DNA of 40,072 nt. Origin: Treponema sp. Its GTDB lineage: Bacteria > Spirochaetota > Spirochaetia > Treponematales > Treponemataceae. The notes under the pieces are model-generated. The model worked only from the letters and a program-made list of their open reading frames with translations, did no database searches and was not told the DNA's origin. Shown in pieces: positions 32,827 through 40,072 of this stretch. How positions within the stretch are numbered: the first letter of the stretch is position 1; each line of letters opens with the position of its first letter. A program made the position numbers and the translations under genes. The stretch is taken from contig JAILHD010000027.1 in assembly GCA_024696155.1 (NCBI GenBank), forward strand, positions 1 through 40,072, read 5' to 3'.

Positions 32827-33696
32827 ATGGCTGTAATAAAAGAAGCAAAAAAACTTTCGCTTTCTTATTTTTCTAAAGAAAAGATTATTTGTCCTGTCTG
32901 TAAAAAAACATTTTCGCGAGAGATTATGCGAAGCGGTAACGGACGAATGATTGCAGGAAAGCTTACAGATGAACTTCACAGAAACTTTGAACCTTCTGCA
33001 AGATATGGTCGTGTTTTTCCTATGATTTACGAAATTGGTGCGTGTCCGAATTGCTATTCGGCAATGTATTGGAACGATTTTAAAGAAAAAATCCCTCGCG
33101 AAGAACTGGAAAATCTGTATTCAAAATCAAAAGAACGAAAAGAAAAAGCAGAAACAATTTTCCCTTATTTTAATCTTAAGCATGAGCGTACTCTTTATGA
33201 TGGTGCAGCCATGTATTATCTTGCGCTTTTGACTTATGACAATCTTGGCAGTTATATTACTCCAACGCTTAAAAAAGGAATCATTTCTCTGCGTCTTGCC
33301 TGGCTAACCCATGATATGGATGTGCTTTGTTCAGATCATAATTTTGATTTGGTTTCCAAGATTTTTTACAGTAAGGCTTTGTTCTTCTATCAGCAGTCTT
33401 TGTATTGCGAGACAGATAAAAGCGAGGCAAGTTCTTCTCTTGCAAATATGGGACCAGATATCGACAAAAACTATGGCTGGGATGGCGTTGTATATCTTTG
33501 CGGACTTTTGGAATACAAATATGGTCAGCAGAATGACATGCAGCTGCGCCTGAAAAAATTGAGCGAATCTAAAACTGCAATTGCACGAATCTTTGGACTT
33601 GGAAAATCTTCTAAAAACAAACCGGGTCCTCTTCTGGAACATGCCCGAGACCTTTATGATAGAATCTCAAAACTTGTTGCCGATGACGAGTTTTAG
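32827..33696 (+). CDS. DUF2225 zinc-ribbon/TPR-like protein
   Basis: A 289-residue protein of the DUF2225 type. A zinc ribbon is formed by Cys22-x2-Cys25 and Cys73-x2-Cys76 (CPVCKKTFSR ... CPNCYSAMYW); residues about 115-230 and the end are helical and TPR-like. No signal peptide. Function of the family is unknown to me. It lies between acpS and truA in the same direction, with a ribosome site (AGAGGAAA) of its own. Confidence 0.8.
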   Translation: MAVIKEAKKLSLSYFSKEKIICPVCKKTFSREIMRSGNGRMIAGKLTDELHRNFEPSARYGRVFPMIYEIGACPNCYSAMYWNDFKEKIPREELENLYSKSKERKEKAETIFPYFNLKHERTLYDGAAMYYLALLTYDNLGSYITPTLKKGIISLRLAWLTHDMDVLCSDHNFDLVSKIFYSKALFFYQQSLYCETDKSEASSSLANMGPDIDKNYGWDGVVYLCGLLEYKYGQQNDMQLRLKKLSESKTAIARIFGLGKSSKNKPGPLLEHARDLYDRISKLVADDEF

Positions 33697-33718
33697 TTTT
33701 ATCTGACCGGATTATAAA

Positions 33719-34510
33719 ATGCGAAATATTCTATTAAAAATATCTTACGATGGGACTGACTTTTGCGGGTGGCAAAGGCAGGATAAACATGGAACAGAGG
33801 CCGAACGAACTGTTCAGGGCGAAATTGAAAAAGCTCTGGAAAAAATCCACAAAGTTCCGACTATTCTTTATGGTTCAGGAAGAACTGATAGTGGTGTTCA
33901 CGCCTATGCTCAGGCTGCAAATTTTTTTTCTCCAATAGAGTCAATTCCTGCAGAAAATTATGTGCGTGCCTTGAACGCTTTTTTGCCTCAGGATGTTCGC
34001 ATTTTGGAAGCTGTAGAAAAGCCTGAAGATTTTAATGCCCGCTTTAGTGCAACAAGTCGCATTTACCATTATTTTATTTCTACTGCCAATGCTATTCCCG
34101 CAAACCTTAGCCGCTATGTATGGCATGTTAAAAATTACCAGCCCGATCTGGAACGTCTTAATCACTTTTGTGCCTGCCTTAAAGGCGAAATTGACTGTGC
34201 AAGCTTTGCTTCTTCCGGAGATGATTCTGTTTCTACAAGCCGCTATATTGATGGCGCAAGATTTTTTATGCAAAAAGACATGTGGGGCGGGGAACTTTTA
34301 GTTTTTGAAATTGAAGCCAATGCCTTTTTGTGGAAGATGGTACGAACGCTTACAGGAACGCTTGTAAACCTGGACCGCGACAAAAAGCCGCTTGATAGTA
34401 TGGAAAAGATTCTTGCCGCAAAAAACAGAGTTTCCGCCGGGGTGACAGCGCCACCAACAGGTCTTTTCCTATATGAGATTAAGTTTGACGGAATCAGGCG
34501 GCATGTGTAA
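33719..34510 (+). CDS. truA: tRNA pseudouridine(38-40) synthase
   Basis: TruA isomerises uridines 38-40 in the anticodon arm. The 263-residue protein has the family start (LLKISYDGTDFCGWQRQ), catalytic Asp57 in GSGRTDSGVHA, and the conserved NAFLWKMVRTLTGTLV segment near the end. It begins 22 bases after the DUF2225 gene and is the last plus-strand gene of the run; it converges on priA across 20 bases. Confidence 0.95.
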   Translation: MRNILLKISYDGTDFCGWQRQDKHGTEAERTVQGEIEKALEKIHKVPTILYGSGRTDSGVHAYAQAANFFSPIESIPAENYVRALNAFLPQDVRILEAVEKPEDFNARFSATSRIYHYFISTANAIPANLSRYVWHVKNYQPDLERLNHFCACLKGEIDCASFASSGDDSVSTSRYIDGARFFMQKDMWGGELLVFEIEANAFLWKMVRTLTGTLVNLDRDKKPLDSMEKILAAKNRVSAGVTAPPTGLFLYEIKFDGIRRHV

Positions 34511-34530
34511 AAATATCTTTGGCTAACCTT

Positions 34531-36540
34531 TTACAGCAAACTTACAGGATCTACGTCGTATTCAATGTAAACGTTCTGATTATGGGTATATTCAAAGGCA
34601 AGCTTACGTGCTGCGGCCTGTAAAGGTATAACTGATTTTCCTTTTAATAAAATCTGATAGCGGTAGTTCTGGCTGATTTTTTCTATAGGACATTCTGCCG
34701 GGCCTATGATTTCTGCTTCTCGCGGTGTGTTTTCTTTTATTATTTTTGCCGCATCGCAAGCGGTTTGCATAGCAAGTGCCTTGTTGAATGAGCGGAATAC
34801 AATTCTTACTAAGCGGCTGAAAGGCGGGAAATCCAGCAGCTGGCGGTTTGCAAGTTCCTTTTCGTAAAAATCTATGATTTTTCCATTACAGGCAAATAAA
34901 ACAGGCTCACGGTTAGGATCATAAGTCTGAACTATAACTTTTCCGTCGGGGAAGTAGCGTCCAGCGCGGCCTGCAACCTGAGTAATCAGAGAAAATGTTC
35001 TTTCTGCAGCCCTGAAGTCAGGCATATGAAGGCCCGCATCTGCCATGATTACCCCCACCAGCTGAAGGTTTGGAAAGTTAAGGCCTTTTGCAACCATCTG
35101 TGTGCCTAAAAGAATGTCGTATTTACCCTGTCTGAAATCTTCCAGAGAGTTCAGTAAATCTTCTTTTTTACCGGTAACGTCGGTGTCCAGACGAAGAACT
35201 CTGGCATTAGGAAACTTTGCCTTAGTTTCTGCCTCAATAAACTCTGTTCCAAAACCGTTACTCCCAATATCCAGGGAACCACAGGAAGGACAACTTTGCG
35301 GAGGCGTCATCGACCAGCCGCAGTAGTGGCATGTAAGGCGGTGAGTAGCCTTATGGTAGGTAAGGGGCACCGAGCAGTTTTTGCATACAAGCTCATAACC
35401 GCAGGAATTACAGCGGAAAAAGTGGGTGAATCCACGGCGGTTTAAAAATAAAATTGTCTGTTTTTTTTCATCCAGAGTTTTTTGAATTTCATATTCCAGA
35501 GGCTTTGAAATACAGCCGTCGCTTCCGTAAAGATTTAAATTTATGCAGCTAATATGGGGCATACTCCCCCCTGCAAGTCTTTTTGTAAGCAGATGTCGTG
35601 CAATGGCACCTGTTTTCATTCCATACCAGGCTTCTACAGAGGGAGTTGCGCTTCCCATAACAAGAGGGATTTTAAGATTCTGTGCCCGCTTCATAGCAAC
35701 CTGACGGGCATGGTAGCGGGGATTATTCCCAGACTTATAAGAGCCGTCATGCTCTTCATCAATGATAATAAGGCCAAGATCAGGCACAGGGGCAAAAACT
35801 GCGGAACGGGCACCAACAATTACCCGCGCTTCTGTATGCATGATTCTGTGCCACTGGGAAAGCCTCTGGCTTGGAGTAAGCCCTGAATGTAAGATTGCAG
35901 CCGTATCACCAAATCGGCTGGCAACTGCCTTTGCTACCTGACCTGTAAGGCTGATTTCTGGCACAAGATAAATTATACCTTTTCCTTCTGAAAGAATGCG
36001 TTCTGCAAGAGTAAGAAAAACTTCTGTTTTTCCGCTTCCTGTAGGTCCGTAAAGATAGTGAAAAAGTTTTTTTACCGGGCTTGAGGCACTTTGAGAAGCC
36101 AAAATCTCTTCTACGGCAGCCTTCTGCTCATCTGAAAGAACGTTTTTTTCTGCAGCTGTAAGTTCATTTTCAAAAGAGAAGCCGCCGGCAGAACTTTCAC
36201 GCCTTCCCGAAGGAATCATAGAAAAAACTGCTTCACCAAGAGTACATAAATAATAATGAGAAAGCCACTTTGCCATTTCAAAAAGTTCAGGACCAAAAAG
36301 AGGCTCTTTGTCTAAAATGCGCTTTATGGGGCGGATTTTTCCTGCTTCTACCGGGCAGGTTGGGGGAATGCTGTCTGTAATTTCCATAATGAAGCCTGTA
36401 AGCTTCTGGTTTCCAAACATGATTTCGGCCCGTTTTCCTACTTCCGGCTGCAGTTCTGGTTTTTCGTTTTCAGCCGGAGTGTAAGAGTAGGTAAAGGGCT
36501 GGTTTACAGGCCTGTTTATGATTATCTGAAGGTAGGACAT
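34531..36540 (-). CDS. priA: Primosomal replication-restart helicase PriA
   Basis: PriA reloads the replisome at collapsed forks. The 669-residue protein has an N-terminal DNA-binding domain (1-110), Walker A (GPTGSGKT, 165-172), the DEEH box (IIIDEEHDGSYK), two zinc clusters (FRCNSCGYELVCKNC and CHYCGWSMTPPQSCPSCG) and late helicase motifs (GTQMVAKGLNFP, TQVAGRAGR). The canonical signs of an active helicase are intact. It follows the uracil-DNA glycosylase gene with a 7-base gap. Confidence 0.95.
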   Translation of the reverse strand: MSYLQIIINRPVNQPFTYSYTPAENEKPELQPEVGKRAEIMFGNQKLTGFIMEITDSIPPTCPVEAGKIRPIKRILDKEPLFGPELFEMAKWLSHYYLCTLGEAVFSMIPSGRRESSAGGFSFENELTAAEKNVLSDEQKAAVEEILASQSASSPVKKLFHYLYGPTGSGKTEVFLTLAERILSEGKGIIYLVPEISLTGQVAKAVASRFGDTAAILHSGLTPSQRLSQWHRIMHTEARVIVGARSAVFAPVPDLGLIIIDEEHDGSYKSGNNPRYHARQVAMKRAQNLKIPLVMGSATPSVEAWYGMKTGAIARHLLTKRLAGGSMPHISCINLNLYGSDGCISKPLEYEIQKTLDEKKQTILFLNRRGFTHFFRCNSCGYELVCKNCSVPLTYHKATHRLTCHYCGWSMTPPQSCPSCGSLDIGSNGFGTEFIEAETKAKFPNARVLRLDTDVTGKKEDLLNSLEDFRQGKYDILLGTQMVAKGLNFPNLQLVGVIMADAGLHMPDFRAAERTFSLITQVAGRAGRYFPDGKVIVQTYDPNREPVLFACNGKIIDFYEKELANRQLLDFPPFSRLVRIVFRSFNKALAMQTACDAAKIIKENTPREAEIIGPAECPIEKISQNYRYQILLKGKSVIPLQAAARKLAFEYTHNQNVYIEYDVDPVSLL

Positions 36541-36547
36541 TTACTGT

Positions 36548-37351
36548 TTACTGCCCCTTCAAAAGTTCATCAAGTTTTGCGCGGAATTTTTTAAGGTCTT
36601 CCCAGGCCGGACGTTTTAATTCCTGATTTCGTAAAAGGGCACTGGGGTGGTAAGTTATCATCAAAGGAATGCCGTTGTATTCAAAAAAGTTTCCTCGAAG
36701 TTTTCCAACAGGTTCTGTCGTATTAAGCATTTTCTGACCTGAAATACGACCCATACATAAAATCATTTTTGGTTTAAGAATTTTAATCTGGGCTTCAAGG
36801 TAAGAAAAACATGCTTCCTGTTCTTCAGGGAACGGGTCGCGGTTCTGAGGAGGACGGCATTTTACAATATTAGCAATAAAGCAGTTTGATTTTCTGTCCA
36901 ATTGAATTGCTGCAAGCATTTTATCAAGCAGGATTCCGGCCTTTCCTACAAAAGGACGTCCCTGCATATCCTCGTCGTAGCCAGGGCCTTCGCCGATTAC
37001 AAGAACATCGGGATTTGTAACTCCTTCGCCTGGAACCACGTTTGTACGGGTGCGTGCAAGCTGACAATGGGTACATTTTAGAATTTTTGAAGCAAGATTT
37101 TCGATTGTGACGGCAGTTGCGCCTGACTGTATGCCTAAAGAATCTGCGGAAGAAGATGTGTCAGATTGTAATGTGGCACCTTCTTCGATTGTAGAATTTG
37201 CTGCGTCAGCAGCCACTTCCGGCTCGGGTATGGACCCATCATCCTCAAATAAAGGCATATTTTTAAAGCTGGCAGTTACAAAACCGCCGTTAGCCTGCGC
37301 ACTTGCATTTTTAAGAAGATTAAAAATCAGCTCTTTTTCTATTGCCTTCAT
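36548..37351 (-). CDS. Family-4 uracil-DNA glycosylase
   Basis: Removes uracil from DNA. The 267-residue protein has the iron-sulphur cysteines of family 4 (Cys93, Cys96, Cys165, Cys181), active-site motif GEGPGYDEDMQGRPFVGKAG (120-139) and motif 2 (TYHPSALL). The first 85 residues are an acidic, low-complexity extension of no recognised fold (rich in Ser, Ala, Glu). It lies between thiI and priA, 5 bases after thiI, so expression is operonic. Confidence 0.92.
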   Translation of the reverse strand: MKAIEKELIFNLLKNASAQANGGFVTASFKNMPLFEDDGSIPEPEVAADAANSTIEEGATLQSDTSSSADSLGIQSGATAVTIENLASKILKCTHCQLARTRTNVVPGEGVTNPDVLVIGEGPGYDEDMQGRPFVGKAGILLDKMLAAIQLDRKSNCFIANIVKCRPPQNRDPFPEEQEACFSYLEAQIKILKPKMILCMGRISGQKMLNTTEPVGKLRGNFFEYNGIPLMITYHPSALLRNQELKRPAWEDLKKFRAKLDELLKGQ

Positions 37352-37356
37352 TGTTG

Positions 37357-38556
37357 CTAAGCCTCGTTCGGATCTTCCTTGTCGGTTCTTACATCTGGCT
37401 CGCCGCTAAAGGTAAATTTAATGATTTTTCTGTCGTCAAATGACTTTTGAATAAGCTGGTCAACTTCAAGATTTTTATAAATTTCTTCGGCGTCTTCAAT
37501 TCGGCCTCGTAAAACAGGATGCTTAGGGCTAAAAAGTACGCAGCAGTCTTCGTAAGGAAGAATTGAAGTTTCGTAAGTGTCAATAAAGTTTGCAGTATCA
37601 ATGATTTCTTCCTTGTCGAGTCCGCAAAGTGGGCGCAGCAGAGGAAATTCTGCAAAATGTTCGGTTACGCTCATGTTTTCAATTGTCTGACTTGCAACCT
37701 GACCAAGACTTTCGCCTGTAATAATACACTGGGCTTTGCAGCGGCTGGCAAGAATGTTGGCAACCTTCATCATACAAACCCTGAGCATAAGTGTAGACCA
37801 GGCAACAGGCGCCTTCTTTTTAATTTCCATCTGAACTTGGGTAAAAGGAATAACGTTCAGGTAAACTGTGATTCCGTAGTAGGCAAGTTTCTGAGCAAGA
37901 GTTTCTACTTTTTTCTGAGCCTCTTCCGATGTGTAAGGATAGGAATGATAGTAAACACATTCAATTTTCATGCCACGGCGAAGCATACGGTAACCTGCAA
38001 CAGGTGAATCAAGACCGCCGCTCAAAAGCAAAAGGCCCTTTCCGCTGGAACCCACAGGAAGTCCACGGCAGCCAACGTTTTCGTCCGAATAAACAAAAAC
38101 TTTTTCGCGCACTTCAACATAAATTACGCAATCAGGCTTGTGAACGTCAACTTTCATAAGTTTTTCTACATCACCAGCCGCTTCGCAGCAGATTTCGTAA
38201 GAGTTCATAGGGAAGTTTTTTTCTGCCCGCTTAGCCTGAATCTTAAAAGTTTTGCAGCCATTTGCCGCAAGACGCTCTGCAATCTGATAAACTGTAGCCT
38301 TAATTGCTTCAATGGATTTTTCGCAGGTTTCGGCCTTTGCCCAGCCTGTAATTCCCAGAATATGATTTAATGTAAATTCAACCTTTTCGCAGTCTTTTTC
38401 GTCGCATTCAATATACATTCGTCCTGCGTGCAGAATAACCTTAGAATCTGTGCCGCTAAGACATTTTCTTGTGTTTCGTGCCAAAAGAGTTTCAAAATCG
38501 TGAAGGTTCGAGCCTTTTAAAGTAAGCTCGCCAAGTTTCGCCAAATAAGTTAACAT
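37357..38556 (-). CDS. thiI: tRNA 4-thiouridine sulfurtransferase ThiI
   Basis: ThiI activates uridine 8 of tRNA for sulphur insertion and can serve thiamine thiazole synthesis. It has an N-terminal ferredoxin-like/THUMP region (about 1-155), the PP-loop Ser179-Gly-Gly-Leu-Asp-Ser184, and the late segment PYEDCCVLFSPKHP. The rhodanese domain of the E. coli protein is absent, as in many bacteria. 399 residues is normal for that shorter class. A promoter with TATAAT lies 7 bases before the start codon, with no ribosome site. Confidence 0.94.
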   Translation of the reverse strand: MLTYLAKLGELTLKGSNLHDFETLLARNTRKCLSGTDSKVILHAGRMYIECDEKDCEKVEFTLNHILGITGWAKAETCEKSIEAIKATVYQIAERLAANGCKTFKIQAKRAEKNFPMNSYEICCEAAGDVEKLMKVDVHKPDCVIYVEVREKVFVYSDENVGCRGLPVGSSGKGLLLLSGGLDSPVAGYRMLRRGMKIECVYYHSYPYTSEEAQKKVETLAQKLAYYGITVYLNVIPFTQVQMEIKKKAPVAWSTLMLRVCMMKVANILASRCKAQCIITGESLGQVASQTIENMSVTEHFAEFPLLRPLCGLDKEEIIDTANFIDTYETSILPYEDCCVLFSPKHPVLRGRIEDAEEIYKNLEVDQLIQKSFDDRKIIKFTFSGEPDVRTDKEDPNEA

Positions 38557-38563
38557 AGTTAAT

Positions 38564-38592
38564 ATTATAGAGGAAAATTGCGTTATTGAAAA
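38564..38592 (-). promoter_or_regulatory. thiI promoter (possible leaderless start)
   Basis: Minus-strand TTTTCA (38592-38587), 17 bases, TATAAT (38569-38564). Seven bases then lead to the thiI ATG at 38556; there is no ribosome site, so transcription probably starts at or beside the start codon. Confidence 0.6.
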
Positions 38593-38627
38593 TTAGGCGC
38601 AGAACAGTTTTTTTCTTTATTTTATTA

Positions 38628-39473
38628 TCATTCTGTATCCTGATTATATACAGCAGAGCGCTTTCTGTTGTATTGATACAGCGAACGACCAGCTTTGTTC
38701 TGGTCTTTTATAAGTGTAATGTATTTGCTGCCAGGATTCAAATTGCCAGCTTCTTCCAAAAGTTCTGTCGCACGGTCAAATTCTTTTTGTTCAAAAAGGA
38801 ACTGAGATAAGAAAATATCAGCAAAATATTTTTCTGCATCATTTTTTGCGCAGTTTCTGGCTTCTTCAAAATAAGAACGTGCTTTTGAGTTGCTTCCACC
38901 ACCGATTTTTGGCGCCTGAAAGTACCACTGTGCAAGGTTTGTTAAAAGATACGAGCATTTTGGATTGTCTTCGTAAGCAGAAAGATAATAATTTTTGATT
39001 TCCATACCGTAGAATAGAATGTCTTTTACAGAAAAAGTTGTCCAGCATGAAAAAACATCTCCGCTTGTTACCCAGAACCATACATTAAGTTTTTCGTCTT
39101 TGTGGGCGTTTATAAATGATTCATTTTTTGCTTTCTGATCTGAAAGCATTTTTCTAAATTCAGTTTTGCTCATTGGCGGGCTGTCATAGTAAACGTTAAA
39201 AAGTTCCATAACAATAAAGTTTTCAAGAATTTGAGCTTCCATTTCGCCATAAGTTTCTCTTGTTTTAGAAACATAAGCTTTTTCAAACTCTTTGATTTTT
39301 GCAGCTGCTTCATCGCGGGTTTCAAAAGTTGAAAGCTTCATGCGAAGAGTCATAAATTCATCAATGTGATTTTGACTTTCTTCTGAAAGTGAATACATAA
39401 AATCTGCACAAAACAAAAGCACAAATATGCAGATTATATTTTTTAAGAAAGTTTTATTTGTTTTTGGCTGCAT
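38628..39473 (-). CDS. Exported TPR-like protein of unknown function
   Basis: A 281-residue protein with an N-terminal signal or anchor (hydrophobic about 12-29, no lipobox Cys at the expected place) and otherwise helical. The C-terminal half has helix-turn-helix repeats (TNLAQWYFQAPKIGGGSNSK, FLFEQKEFDRATELLEEAGN) like TPR units. It recalls treponemal periplasmic TPR proteins but I cannot name a homologue. The start has a strong ribosome site (AGGAG) inside the end of the upstream gene, overlapping it by 20 bases, so the pair forms an operon. Confidence 0.75.
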   Translation of the reverse strand: MQPKTNKTFLKNIICIFVLLFCADFMYSLSEESQNHIDEFMTLRMKLSTFETRDEAAAKIKEFEKAYVSKTRETYGEMEAQILENFIVMELFNVYYDSPPMSKTEFRKMLSDQKAKNESFINAHKDEKLNVWFWVTSGDVFSCWTTFSVKDILFYGMEIKNYYLSAYEDNPKCSYLLTNLAQWYFQAPKIGGGSNSKARSYFEEARNCAKNDAEKYFADIFLSQFLFEQKEFDRATELLEEAGNLNPGSKYITLIKDQNKAGRSLYQYNRKRSAVYNQDTE

Positions 39474-40044
39474 TTCGAATCTCCTTTTTTTCCAAAAGAT
39501 TTCTAAGTCTGTGAAGACGCGGAAGGTTATATCGCAGAATCATAAATGGTAAAAAGCTCAATACTGCATTTACACAGGCTGCCGGAATAAAAATTGTCTG
39601 CCAGTAAAGGCGTGGAAAAAACAAAATTGCAGCGTATCCAAAGATGATTCCCAGAATGTGCCCCCAGGCTCCGCTGTTACATTCCATAATAAAGCGCTCT
39701 ATGTAAGCTCTGTCTTCTGGATTTTCAACGCTTTTTTTACTGAAGTTTGTAAACATTCCAAGTTCAATGATATGGTCTTTCCAGTGCTTAATAAGAAGCC
39801 CTTCATAGATTTTACATTCAGTTTTAGAAACGTGACTGATTTTTGTTTTGTAAGTAAAAAAACGTACCGGAATAATCCATCGTAAAATTGTTGCCGCCAG
39901 TCCATCTTCTGCAATAAGAAGCACCGGCTGCAAAAGAGACATAATGATTATCTGTTTGTCAGAAACTCCAAGCCAGTTAAAATGCAGATTCAAAAATAAA
40001 ATAGCCGCATCTGCAATAGCAATAATGATAAGATATAAAAGCAT
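39454..40044 (-). CDS. CrtO-like membrane protein (glycosyl-diaponeurosporenoate acyltransferase family)
   Basis: A 196-residue integral membrane protein with about four hydrophobic helices. The central segment (IYEGLLIKHWKDHIIELG, then ERFIMECNSGAWGHILGI) follows the pattern of the family named after staphyloxanthin acyltransferase CrtO, including the acidic residue and His of that loop. The family is spread among bacteria without carotenoids, and no carotenoid gene is nearby, so the substrate is unknown. I take ATG 40044 as the start rather than the TTG six codons upstream, because a TATAAT ends 6 bases before it. Confidence 0.65.
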   Translation of the reverse strand: MLLYLIIIAIADAAILFLNLHFNWLGVSDKQIIIMSLLQPVLLIAEDGLAATILRWIIPVRFFTYKTKISHVSKTECKIYEGLLIKHWKDHIIELGMFTNFSKKSVENPEDRAYIERFIMECNSGAWGHILGIIFGYAAILFFPRLYWQTIFIPAACVNAVLSFLPFMILRYNLPRLHRLRNLLEKKEIRNAAKNK

Positions 40045-40050
40045 GTTGTT

Positions 40051-40056
40051 ATTATA
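40051..40056 (-). promoter_or_regulatory. -10 element of the CrtO-like gene
   Basis: TATAAT on the minus strand (40056-40051), 6 bases before ATG 40044 with no ribosome site. A second TATAAT lies at 40068-40063. The matching -35 region lies beyond the window end, so only half of the promoter can be judged. Confidence 0.45.
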
Positions 40057-40072
40057 TTGCAAATTATAGGCG

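Noticed and set aside
1..40072. CRISPR arrays, insertion sequences, prophage or integron signs
   Set aside because: No regularly spaced repeats, transposase or integrase motifs, or terminal inverted repeats were seen; the genes are nearly all core functions.

Overview
The window looks like the chromosome of a spirochaete, most probably a host-associated Treponema. The evidence is gene content and style: a treponemal NHL/TPR periplasmic protein, a lenient lipobox, a large outer-membrane protein ending in Phe, a c-di-AMP module, an RpoZ-type omega subunit, an A+T-rich background with many class III anaerobic features, and mostly housekeeping genes in short, tightly packed operons. I see no tRNA, rRNA, CRISPR array, insertion sequence or prophage gene, and no gene-free stretch over 300 bases.

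Layout. (1) 1-4260, minus strand: an anaerobic (class III) ribonucleotide reductase locus, nrdR, nrdD, a small glycyl-radical/glutaredoxin gene, and nrdG. (2) 4257-6071, minus: lnt for lipoprotein N-acylation. (3) 6161-10189, plus: a divergent GalK-type kinase, a TPR protein and a secreted TPR/NHL/vWA-like protein. (4) 10211-18063, minus: a DinB polymerase open reading frame that runs without a stop into a ~1,580-residue outer-membrane-type protein, preceded by a multi-pass membrane protein. (5) 18155-22652, plus: a GHKL-ATPase-like conserved protein, a lipoprotein, trmB and ligA. (6) 22653-27230, minus: recO, recJ, an M23 peptidase and a small membrane protein. (7) 27261-34510, plus: rpoZ, miaA, a 29-residue bS22/COX24-like protein missed by ordinary ORF cut-offs, dxs, cdaA, cdaR, acpS, a DUF2225 protein and truA. 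(8) 34531-40044, minus: a CrtO-like membrane protein, a TPR-like protein, thiI, a family-4 uracil-DNA glycosylase and priA.

The most unusual system is the reductase. NrdD (702 residues) stops just after its zinc site and lacks the C-terminal glycyl radical loop. That loop (R-I-V-G-Y-Y) sits instead in a separate 177-residue protein, where it is fused to a glutaredoxin-like CPNC domain. The sequence therefore suggests a two-part class III reductase in which radical-bearing and electron-donating functions are supplied in trans. The small gene has its own promoter with NrdR-box-like palindromes, and a similar element lies in the nrdR-nrdD promoter, so both parts are probably co-repressed by NrdR.

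Other notable points are the in-frame DinB/outer-membrane fusion with an internal signal peptide, a ~150-residue insertion in RecJ that resembles a decayed DnaQ-type exonuclease domain, a possible M28/GAA1-like membrane protein, and several genes whose TATAAT box lies only 6-7 bases before the start codon, which implies leaderless transcripts.
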